NCBI GenBank assembly: GCA_023390335.1
Contig: JAEWCZ010000044.1
Location: 1 to 64,000 of the forward strand
Direction of reading: 5' to 3'
Origin: Bacillota bacterium
GTDB taxonomy: Bacteria; Bacillota; Clostridia; Acetivibrionales; DSM-1351
DNA length: 64,000 nucleotides
In this document: positions 10,301 to 16,108 of the stretch, piece after piece
Layout of the letters: the number at the start of each line of letters is the position of its first letter
How positions within the stretch are numbered: position 1 is the first letter of the stretch
The notes under the pieces: generated by a model
Told to the model about the DNA's origin: nothing
Databases searched by the model: none
What the model saw: only the letters and a program-made list of their open reading frames with translations
Position numbers and translations under genes: made by a program

Positions 10301-11893
10301 GAAGTTATTTTTAATATAAATATCCTGTGGAACAGCTTCTGTGCCCGCAGCATATTTTTCCTTATCAACGCCGGCCCAGCTCGCTATGCCCGCATTACTT
10401 GATTCATGCGTAGGCTTTACATCATTTTCATAGATATGAGTAGGATGTCCTACTACAACGCCTGAACTGAGCGTATCTACTATATAGTTACCAGTGACTT
10501 CGCAATTCTTGACGTCGTTTTCCAGATGGATTCCATTAAATCCGGTAAGTCCGATCTCGCCGTTCAGAACCTTGATGTTTCTCGCTGCGTTGACCATTAC
10601 CGCTGCTGGCGGTATGTCATACCCGCGGTAGAAAGTTTCATGCCAATTTATGTTGCTTGGGAAGTAAACTTTGTTTACGATACAGCCCTGAACGGACGCA
10701 AAGCCGTGGGAATTGGTCGTTACCGGACCGGATTTGTCACTAAGTGTATATGTACCAGTCAGTTCATACAGTTTATAGTCAGTGTGGGCAAATTTCAGCC
10801 CGTCGAAGGTTATATTTTTGACACGTCCATCATCAGATCCCGCAACAGGGTTCACCCTGTCTCCCACAGGGATTCCTCTTATGTCTACGACTGTCTCCAG
10901 CTTTGGAATAACTACCTCGGCTGTATTAATATCCTCACCTTCAAGAGGGATGTAATAAAGCGTGCTATCGGCCTGGTCGAAATAGAAATCTCCACGTTTG
11001 TTCAGGAACTCGAACGCGTTTCTGATTACTTGATTGTTACCAGGATTGTATTGCGTGTTATTACTCAAAGACTGTGAAATAGCTGCATATGGCATCTGGA
11101 ACCTGAGCATGGTACCACCTGCCATGTTGCTGGCTGCCGGAGCTTCTTCGGCCGATGCGAAACAGACAAACGGCCTCGCCCATCTGGCGCCGCCCAAACT
11201 TTCAGCTTCAATGTTCTGGGGGTTTTTGGTTTGCGGCGTCAGACCTACGCTGGCGCTAAACACGATAGCCGCCCGGATGTTGGTGCCGTTCTGCCACGCC
11301 CAAGGGTTGTTGGTACCGTCAAAGCTGACTGTGGGGGTACCAGTTGTTGTTCTGTTGCCAGAAGCTATTGTTGAGCTCAGCGTCATATTGGCACGCTTAT
11401 CGTTTACATAGATAGCGCGCAACTTTTCATCCCTTACAAGGGTGGTTTTATACGCCTTTAAACCGCCAGTCTGGGTAAGGCCGGTAGCTTCCGTCCAAAC
11501 GCCTTTATCCAGCATCTTACCGCCGCTGATTACCGGCTTTGCACCAGGTGCGGCTTCGTAACGAATAGTACAATTTGCATTTCCGGAATCATTCTTATCA
11601 AAAACTAAGGTTTCATCGTTAGGATAAAATCCATCTGCAATTTGTACAACAATATCACCGTTAGTCTTTGGCAAAGTCCGTACTACTTCTTTTGCCTTGG
11701 CAATTGATTTGTAAGGCTTTACTTGGGTTCCGTCACCAGTGGCGTCGTCACCGTTCGTAGCTACATAAATAGTTGCTGCAATGGTTGCTGCTGGATCACT
11801 GTCAGCCATGACTGTTGCCTGAGGTAATGGAAGCATGGTTATTACCATTATTACAGTGACAATCCAACTTAAAGCTCTTTTTCTTGCTCTCAT
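4313..11893 (-). CDS. Giant secreted beta-helix/LamG/CBM9/FN3 protein with SLH cell-wall anchor
   Basis: 2526 residues. A signal peptide (MRARKRALSWIVTVIMVITML...ADS) is preceded by a good site, AGGAGG. Approximate order: right-handed beta-helix domain 38-800, opening IYVATNGDDATGDGTQVKPYKS and resembling GH141/GH120-type parallel beta-helix enzymes; Ig-like stretches 830-1050; LamG-like domain 1058-1314 (GLDLWLKADEG); FIVAR-type helical repeat 1324-1386; CBM9/DOMON-like domain 1398-1590; LamG-like domain 1680-1938 (GLDVWLKADDV); two FN3 domains 1941-2134; a Thr-Pro linker; a beta-rich spacer; and three SLH domains 2345-2526 with the motifs ITRAD, ISRQD and ATRAE. It is probably a surface-displayed glycoside hydrolase or carbohydrate binder acting on plant polysaccharide. 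Substrate is unknown. It is the main cargo of the inserted element. Confidence 0.9.
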   Translation of the reverse strand: MRARKRALSWIVTVIMVITMLPLPQATVMADSDPAATIAATIYVATNGDDATGDGTQVKPYKSIAKAKEVVRTLPKTNGDIVVQIADGFYPNDETLVFDKNDSGNANCTIRYEAAPGAKPVISGGKMLDKGVWTEATGLTQTGGLKAYKTTLVRDEKLRAIYVNDKRANMTLSSTIASGNRTTTGTPTVSFDGTNNPWAWQNGTNIRAAIVFSASVGLTPQTKNPQNIEAESLGGARWARPFVCFASAEEAPAASNMAGGTMLRFQMPYAAISQSLSNNTQYNPGNNQVIRNAFEFLNKRGDFYFDQADSTLYYIPLEGEDINTAEVVIPKLETVVDIRGIPVGDRVNPVAGSDDGRVKNITFDGLKFAHTDYKLYELTGTYTLSDKSGPVTTNSHGFASVQGCIVNKVYFPSNINWHETFYRGYDIPPAAVMVNAARNIKVLNGEIGLTGFNGIHLENDVKNCEVTGNYIVDTLSSGVVVGHPTHIYENDVKPTHESSNAGIASWAGVDKEKYAAGTEAVPQDIYIKNNFLYRNCYGFPGANSLTSFYTTNMQVLHNFLYDSTYGAMSIGWGWCEYDGYGFTSHGTDKTGGPYVGTHETSLARSPAISTTSRNNKINYNRVEEICTVVNDSGAIYSLGRQGDPGNLPDGGTWDTVRNLTSSPITDPNSNWNPNNWSNFTEMNYNFLNPNASNRAQDANNWTNGFHPDEGSTFIKMIGNVVQSKLSYALGQSRAYEFNNWKRKSDMIAVDGYVDGNNNQNGGPRITYSSYKSEDRIWPIRGNEIVLNSGLEDEYVHMIPKSLIADTEFELASNVILGKGETLNRRGLLKAEDTVWLAPANTTTFVEGPTMTKAAGDAKTIVAPSAAGEYKLYIVYGDGVTPTATSKYTAYVDTSASAANVEDGKNYEVSAVRPLKLVLSEDYTFTLNGKPVVNGYQIATEGSWTLVLSTSTKPNFKTINFTTTVSVANKLLPADVQVSPGGTVRFAYDLNDATKQIWISSSSDGNFVESEKETKTSGNMLGMVAPTVPGPYVIFVRSSDGQVLSQSHARVVVRDMTPVDIPRDGLDLWLKADEGVETDSDGNVTGWKNMGSVNAKLVPADVPGSAGDNLGTPNGNPTLKKNVYDYIDFAAMSRPLKAKGFKDYNGKSQMTIFTLVNPTADKFTSSSDQRGLVYFGLNETFQTWPANDGWSGINLGLGKDGVHLRFGNAQASSSGGGQTISTSFSGLTSVRAQLNGSNRDVYVNNTRIGGGTNATALAGNRSDLGIGYTMSAKTPFRFLGQVAQVLIYDRVLTADEIAKVEAYFDKVKTGGGGPANPVSTEVDKTLLRALIDNVKNLDEKIYTVNSWNTFASALSEAQTAVSNTEIGQEAADNLYFALRDAFKALSVKPSGTGTALYGTPVLGGDKLDPLWDLTDTLPNVKHLTMANGPTSGTTKVLWDDANLYVLVRVKDPVLNSSSGNAHEKDSVEIFVDETNSKAASYGTGMGQYRVNYLNEKSFNPSSISTGFESYAKIVDGGYYIETKIPFKAKINDVPVLPKIGDEIGFDSQINDAGAAGSRQDVIMWHDQSGSSYNNGSKWGVVTLISEDFEQTPYDGEVIAPSASTIKHNKVSLKPLPGYEYAFVPKDAPAPTVFTSTYEFTGLNPDTEYDFYQRVAETVLTLASEAVKTTIRTSEIPTGTEPLLPMNGLDVWLKADDVNIVKDANNRVLEWANIVNRKVIKPVNATEAAKLMRDEEAEVPYNYINFDSLNSRLEGDILENYNGTNGMTAIVVAQPTAKHNDFGGFGDKFSPVYINTVGDWGGMGITATTDGVHGRFGNGMGPWVAAENDGPAPVVRKQVSISSLVSIIGMKNANALSVSINDKDGEIGNAVDSSVRRNEFKNLGTTLGVGGVLNDETSNRTEANAFKGRVAEIIIYDHALTAEELESVNAYISNKYFEATTPVDTTVPTWASGSELSASDISTNGLKLSWSAAQDDKAVASYKIYKGTDLLATVSGSTMSYDVTGLTADTTYTFKVDAVDAAGNWSTNGLVATVKTLVDDGEGDTQAPTWTEGSSITSSVITTNGVTLSWPAAQDDTAVTDYKIYKGSDLVGTVTGSTRSFNVTGLSPSTTYAFTVQAGDAAGNWSTNGPSITVTTSSSTPTPTPTPTPTPTSNVVVKDGVVTAQPKVEKGVASVEVPKDALDKAFATSSTAKVVVTTVQGAKEYVQTLPVSSLQSADSKKNIEIVTPVGTAVIPADALKDLAIQQKTVDISLAASDKNQIGNRPVIDVDLKAGGNSLSISNPLTPVTVSIDYKPTEDELANAEHIVVWSIDSNGKATPVTSGKFDALSGKVVFKATESGSYAVTFVEKKFEDTNKTKWAEDKIEVLASKGIIGGTSETTFSPQDSITRADYLTLLMKALGLKSSATVAFDDVKPGDYYFNAIATAKMLGITDGTGDNKFSPDQLISRQDMIVLSEKALTIAKEIAKNGSSMDLEKFSDKSDVSSYAVDSVANFVNSGLISGANGNINPKSNATRAEAAVLIYKIYNK
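5445..5485 (-). repeat. Thr-Pro linker microsatellite
   Basis: Tandem 6-bp units (GGTGTT on the plus strand) encode a (TP)n linker between the FN3 domains and the C-terminal spacer plus SLH part of the surface protein. Such runs can vary in copy number by slippage without breaking the frame. Confidence 0.85.
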
Positions 11894-12491
11894 AAAAGCC
11901 TCCTTTAATTATAATAGATAGGCGATTCAGAATTTGCAATCCCCTTTATTTTAAGGCCTTTCAGCCTTAAACACTAATGATTCCAGATTCTTCTAGACCA
12001 AAATTCAAAAGATCAATTTGGATATAAGACCCAGTTTCTTCAATAACCTCTATGGATACTTGACAATAATTTAGATATTTTAAAGGATAATTTTACTAAT
12101 ATAACTAATTGTATAACTCCAATACAGAAGGATGAAGAGATTTTTATTGGTTCACAAGGAAAAATATCGGTAAAATGTTGTTGTTTATTGTTATTTATTG
12201 TTGTTTGTTGGCGATTGTTACCATATTTTATTATATTGTGCTATTTTATAACAGCGTAAGAGTGTGTTACTACTGAGATTCAAAAAATGGTCAAATCAAA
12301 AAATTAAGCTTCTCTATGCTATGTAATAAAATCTACAACAACAGGATTGCACCTAGCATTCTACAAATGTACGCAGCAATTGACTATGCTTATCCACACC
12401 ATTCCCCTTGAAAGCTACGTTAAAACCAAAGGACAGACAGCAATTCAGTATGTCAGCATATAATATAGCATACTGTATTGGAGGTATTCAT
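11894..12491. other. Gap between the divergent surface-protein and recombinase genes
   Basis: About 600 bp, very AT-rich, with no convincing gene. It should hold the promoter of the surface protein (minus strand) and of the small ORF/recombinase (plus strand). A TTGACA at 12060-12065 has no well-spaced -10 box. A TTGTT-rich tract spans about 12178-12216, and TATAAT read on the minus strand lies near 12231-12236 without a clear -35. No stronger signal was found. Confidence 0.5.
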
Positions 12492-12632
12492 ATGGCGCAA
12501 AAAGTACAATTGGCGGTGAAAAACATCTTTAAGAATACTGATATGGATACGTTTAGAAATGATTTTACTCGGAAATGGGTCGAGCTTATCAATCAAATGG
12601 AGAAAAACAAAACATCATTCCCCCACCCATGA
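12492..12632 (+). CDS. 46-residue basic protein upstream of the recombinase, unknown; candidate directionality factor
   Basis: Begins MAQKVQLAVKNIFKNT and ends EKNKTSFPHP. The ATG at 12492 is preceded by TTGGAGGTATTCAT, a good ribosome binding site, so I prefer it to the upstream ATG at 12408. It contains one or two predicted helices and no cysteine or membrane segment. It lies 92 bp upstream of the serine recombinase on the same strand and is the only other small gene in the element. Recombination directionality factors of large serine recombinases are small, diverse and encoded in the element, so this is a reasonable candidate, but no sequence feature proves it. Alternatively it may be an unrelated small regulator. 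Confidence 0.5.
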   Translation: MAQKVQLAVKNIFKNTDMDTFRNDFTRKWVELINQMEKNKTSFPHP

Positions 12633-12724
12633 ACGGATAACTTATAAGCCAACCGTATTTATATTTAATTAATATCGGTAAGGTGGTTAGTTTTATCGAA
12701 TCTGAAAAGAGGAAATAAAAAGCC

Positions 12725-14278
12725 ATGGAAGTAGCTATATATTGTCGTCTATCCGAGGAGGATAGAAATAAGCAGTCAGAAAAGGATGACAGCGAGAGCA
12801 TTCAAAATCAGAAGTCATTGCTTATCCAATATGCACTTGACAGACAGTGGGACATCTATAACATTTATAGCGATGATGATTATACCGGGGCCGATCGAAA
12901 TCGCCCCGGCTTCAATCAGCTGATCGATGATGCGAGAAACCATAAATTTGATATTGTCCTGTGCAAGACTCAGTCACGCTTTACGAGGGAAATGGAGTTA
13001 GTAGAAAAGTACATACATGGTTTGTTCCCTATTTGGAATATCCGGTTTGTAAGCGTGGTTGACAATGCAGATACCGATGTAAAAGGTAATAAAAAAGCTC
13101 GTCAAATCAATGGACTTATCAATGAATGGTATCTTGAGGACATGTCGGAAAACATCAAAAGCGTATTGACGAACAGAAGGAAGAACGGGTTTCACATTGG
13201 AGCATTTGCCCTGTACGGTTATATGAAAGACCCTGATAAAAAAGGGCATTTGATTGTTGATGAAGAAGCTGCCGCAATTGTAAGAGAGGTATATACACTT
13301 TTTTCGCAAGGCTATGGAAAAACTGCAATCGCCCAGATTTTAAATGACAGAGGTATCCCTAATCCAACCGAGTACAAACATCAAAAAGGCTTGAGGTATT
13401 TTCAGCCCAAAACAAAGAACAGTACATTATGGAAATACTTTGCTATTTCCGACATGCTCATCAATGAAATTTATATTGGGAACATGGTACAAGGCAAATA
13501 CGGCAGTGTTTCCTATAAAACTAAAGAAAATAAGCCCATTGGGAAACAAAATTGGATTAGAGTAGAAAATACCCATGAGCCTATCATTCACATGGAATTA
13601 TGGAACAAAGTGCAAGAGCTGATACAACAAAAAGCCAAGCCGTTTTCTATCGGTACAATTGGGATTTTTGCAAGAAAAGCCAGATGTATGTATTGCGGTT
13701 ATTTTATGCGGTCATCGAAAAATCATGGTAAGCATTATCTAAAATGCACGACCAAGCATGTTGCAAAAGATGCTTGTCAGGGTTCCTTTCTATCGGTGGA
13801 AGCACTGGAACGTGCTGTTATTGCAGAACTAAAGGGTATGATAGATTCATACCTAGACAAAGAGGATATTACCCGGCGTGTCAGCTTTCATAATAACATA
13901 GCCGAGAGCATAGACAAAATTAAAAGTGAAATTGCCTCTTTTGAGAAAAAGAAAAACGAATATGCCAAAGGGTTTCGTGAAATTTATTTGGATAAAGTAA
14001 ATGGTATTATTTCAGAAAGTGAGTTTCTTGAGCTTTCTAGAAATTTTTCATCTGAGAAAGACCGGTTTGAAAAGCTGATTGCAAGTGCCAATGAACAGTT
14101 GGAAAACCTTAAGGCGAAAATGCTGTCAACTGAAAATCGCAGGCAAATAATAGAGGAATACATGAATATTGATAAGCTTAATCGTGAAATTGTAGATAAC
14201 CTTATAGACCATATTGCAATCGGTAAACGTGACCCGGTAACGACGATTGTACCTGTTGAAATTCACTGGAATTTTTAA
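12725..14278 (+). CDS. Large serine recombinase (resolvase/recombinase/zinc-ribbon, TnpX-like)
   Basis: 517 residues; start ATG 12725 with AGAGGAAA upstream. The N-terminal resolvase domain (1-145) begins MEVAIYCRLSEED, with the catalytic Ser in CRLS, and continues with DDYTGADRNRPGFNQL and KTQSRFTREM. The recombinase domain (about 160-270) contains VREVYTLFSQGYGKTAIAQILNDRGIPNP. A zinc ribbon near 320-350 has CMYCGYF and later cysteines in LKCTT and DAC. A coiled coil spans about 375-465, and the C-terminal end DHIAIGKRDPVTT...IHWNF is like DUF4368 proteins. It should catalyse insertion and excision at the att sites described here. The gene ends 27 bp before the attR core, as expected for an element-encoded integrase. 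It appears intact. Confidence 0.93.
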   Translation: MEVAIYCRLSEEDRNKQSEKDDSESIQNQKSLLIQYALDRQWDIYNIYSDDDYTGADRNRPGFNQLIDDARNHKFDIVLCKTQSRFTREMELVEKYIHGLFPIWNIRFVSVVDNADTDVKGNKKARQINGLINEWYLEDMSENIKSVLTNRRKNGFHIGAFALYGYMKDPDKKGHLIVDEEAAAIVREVYTLFSQGYGKTAIAQILNDRGIPNPTEYKHQKGLRYFQPKTKNSTLWKYFAISDMLINEIYIGNMVQGKYGSVSYKTKENKPIGKQNWIRVENTHEPIIHMELWNKVQELIQQKAKPFSIGTIGIFARKARCMYCGYFMRSSKNHGKHYLKCTTKHVAKDACQGSFLSVEALERAVIAELKGMIDSYLDKEDITRRVSFHNNIAESIDKIKSEIASFEKKKNEYAKGFREIYLDKVNGIISESEFLELSRNFSSEKDRFEKLIASANEQLENLKAKMLSTENRRQIIEEYMNIDKLNREIVDNLIDHIAIGKRDPVTTIVPVEIHWNF

Positions 14279-14280
14279 AT

Positions 14281-14325
14281 GTTGTTCTTACACCATCGTA
14301 CCAGAACAAAAAGCAAGAACAACAT
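14281..14325 (+). other. attR, right junction of the element
   Basis: GTTGTTCTTA (14281-14290), 13 nt, then GA at 14304-14305, after which catalase coding sequence ACAAAAAGCAAG begins. It pairs with attL to define attP as GTTGTTCTTA-N13-GA-N13-TAAGAACAAC. Confidence 0.85.
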
Positions 14326-14507
14326 ATGATAATATACTTAGGTTGGCAGACGATCCGGATGTTAAAGAACCTATTAAATTCCTGCGTGAAAGAGAAGTAG
14401 TTCACTTCCAGAGGTTCGGTGAAGCATTGAGGAATGTACAGGATAATTTAGATTCCAAGAATTTTTACGCATTTAATCCTGCATTCGATAAGACTACAAA
14501 ATTATAA
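14306..14507 (+). pseudogene. cotJC: Manganese catalase (CotJC-like), C-terminal fragment
   Basis: Encodes EQKARTTYDNILRLADDPDV, then FLREREVVHFQRFGEALRNVQ, then a tail ending FNPAFDKTTKL. This is the C-terminal third of CotJC-type manganese catalases; the REREVVH segment contributes metal ligands. It has no start codon or ribosome binding site of its own and continues in frame from the fragment ending at 3827. A terminator follows at 14528. The conserved reading frame with no stops on both sides of a 10-kb insert suggests the insertion is recent or that joining still occurs. Confidence 0.9.
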
Positions 14508-14527
14508 GAAATTATAATAGAGCTTAC

Positions 14528-14561
14528 TAAAAGCCAGTGTCTTTTCGACGCTGGCTTTTAA
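14528..14561. terminator. Bidirectional terminator between cotJC and the secretion operon
   Basis: AAAAGCCAG-T-GTC pairs with GAC-G-CTGGCTTTT around TTTTC. A-tracts and T-tracts on both sides allow it to end the plus-strand catalase and the minus-strand membrane-fusion gene (stop at 14588). Confidence 0.85.
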
Positions 14562-14587
14562 TTTGATTTTCAAGTTGTTATTCATTG

Positions 14588-16108
14588 TCATCTTAATTTT
14601 ATACTATCTTTCGCATACTTAATTATAGGTTCAAGGAAAAATTCAATAATCCTTCGCTCACCTGTCTTGATTTCCGCAGTAACAGACATACCCGGACAAA
14701 TGTTATTTTTCTTTCCATTTATGAGTATGCTACTTTTTTCAAGCTTGACCTTCATTTTATAAATAGAGCCTTGTTTTTCATCATCAATAGAATCAGGACT
14801 GATATAATCGACTTTGCCCTTTATTGTGCCGTACTTCTGGAAAGAAAAGGTATCAAATTTCACAGCCACCTCCTGATTAAGCCCTACAAAGCCTATGTCC
14901 TTATTCTGCAAAGAAGCTTCAACTATAAGGGGTGTCCCATCGGGTACTATAGTCAATATCGGCTGTGCCGGGGTTACAACTCCTCCTATTGTATTTGAAG
15001 CCAAACCATGGATAGTACCGTCAACAGGCGATATAAGCTTCTGATATTCTATGCTTTTATTTGCTTTTTCCAGTTCACCCTCAAGAGCTGTGATTTTTTT
15101 ATCATTTTCAACTATTATATCCATTGATGAGACCCCTCTTTGAGCCTCTGATCTTTTTAGGTTGTTTTTTGCCTCTTCCAGCTTACTTTTAGCTTGTTCA
15201 GTAGCAATTTTTTGAATCCCATGTTCTTTTTCCAACATTGAAAGCTCATCCAGGGCACTCTTCCAATTAAGGGTAAGAGTGCTGCTTTCCTGACTCACTT
15301 TTGCTTTTTGAGTCTCATATTCCTTTTTTGCCAACTCCAATTCATTAAGCTTGTCCATCCACTCTTTTTTAGCAATAGCATCCGCTTCATACAATTCCTT
15401 ATATGACTCTTCATCTTTTTCAAGAATCGCGATTTCTGCCTTTAGCTTATCCAGATTAGCCTTCTCAACGCCTCCAGTATTTATAAGCGACCTTAGTTCC
15501 TGTTCCCTTTGTTTTACTAATTTTATATTCTCTTCTATCTTTTGAACATTTTTTTGTTCTATATTATATTGTTCTTCGTATTGCATTACAAGTAAGGAAT
15601 TGGATCTTTGTTCTGCAGCATACTGAGAATCCTTCATCTCAGTTAATTTTAAAAGACTATCTTTTACCTCCTGGGATATTTCTGAGTTCTGAGCAATCTT
15701 TCCAATATCCTCTCCCTGCAAAGCCTTCTTTAATAAATCCCTTTCCAATTTTGCAGCATTCAGATCCTTTTGTATTCTTTGTACCTCTACGCTTTTCATT
15801 GTGGAATCCAATTCTATCAAAATCTGGCCTTTTTTTACCCTTTGTCCTTCTGATACATGTATTGCGGTAATCGCACCTTCTTCTAACGGCTGTACTACCT
15901 TGAGCCTTCCATCAGGTATGACCTTACCTCTTGCAACTGCAACCTCGTCTATTTTTCCGATATATGCCCACATTAAGGCTATTACGAGTATTGAAAATAT
16001 AAGCCAGATAACTGTTCTTCCCAGAGGCGACGCAGGTGCTTCCGAAATTTCCAATGCTGCTGGAAGAAACTCATATTCAAGCCTGTCCCTTTTCCCAAAT
16101 ATCTTCAA
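14588..16108 (-). CDS. Type I secretion membrane fusion protein (HlyD family)
   Basis: 506 residues. A short cytoplasmic N-terminus is followed by one membrane segment (about 32-50, TVIWLIFSILVIALMWAY). A lipoyl-like half motif comes next (EGAITAIHVSEGQRVKKGQILIELD), then a long coiled coil (about 105-345, rich in Lys/Glu/Leu), the second half motif (LISPVDGTIHGLA) and a beta-barrel/C-terminal part (VPDGTPLIVEASLQNKDIGFV). It is the periplasmic-adaptor type partner of the ABC exporter encoded by the next gene upstream, with which it overlaps by 4 bp (ATGA), implying translational coupling. In a Gram-positive it would span the wall region without TolC. The expected substrate is the RTX protein encoded upstream. 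Confidence 0.93.
   Translation of the reverse strand: MKIFGKRDRLEYEFLPAALEISEAPASPLGRTVIWLIFSILVIALMWAYIGKIDEVAVARGKVIPDGRLKVVQPLEEGAITAIHVSEGQRVKKGQILIELDSTMKSVEVQRIQKDLNAAKLERDLLKKALQGEDIGKIAQNSEISQEVKDSLLKLTEMKDSQYAAEQRSNSLLVMQYEEQYNIEQKNVQKIEENIKLVKQREQELRSLINTGGVEKANLDKLKAEIAILEKDEESYKELYEADAIAKKEWMDKLNELELAKKEYETQKAKVSQESSTLTLNWKSALDELSMLEKEHGIQKIATEQAKSKLEEAKNNLKRSEAQRGVSSMDIIVENDKKITALEGELEKANKSIEYQKLISPVDGTIHGLASNTIGGVVTPAQPILTIVPDGTPLIVEASLQNKDIGFVGLNQEVAVKFDTFSFQKYGTIKGKVDYISPDSIDDEKQGSIYKMKVKLEKSSILINGKKNNICPGMSVTAEIKTGERRIIEFFLEPIIKYAKDSIKLR

Larger units (their letters stand above)
3828..14305. mobile_element. 10.48-kb large-serine-recombinase element inserted in cotJC
   Basis: Bounded by attL and attR with a shared CAGA core. 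From the left it holds a probable group II intron fragment, the 2526-residue SLH protein on the minus strand, a roughly 600-bp gene-poor gap, a 46-codon ORF and a 517-residue serine recombinase whose stop codon is only 27 bp from the right core. There are no phage structural or conjugation genes. Removing it reconstructs the catalase frame without gain or loss of a base. The placement of the recombinase at the edge of a split sporulation gene resembles skin-type elements. Whether it still excises cannot be read from the sequence. Confidence 0.85.

Noticed and set aside
10526..11077. 183-codon ORF opposite the surface-protein gene
   Set aside because: Antisense to strongly supported coding sequence; no start signals and no recognisable motif.
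14315..14323. Extra copy of AAGAACAAC just right of attR as part of the att site
   Set aside because: It lies in catalase coding sequence at a different distance from the core (9 nt and not 14) and is direct, so it is probably chance.
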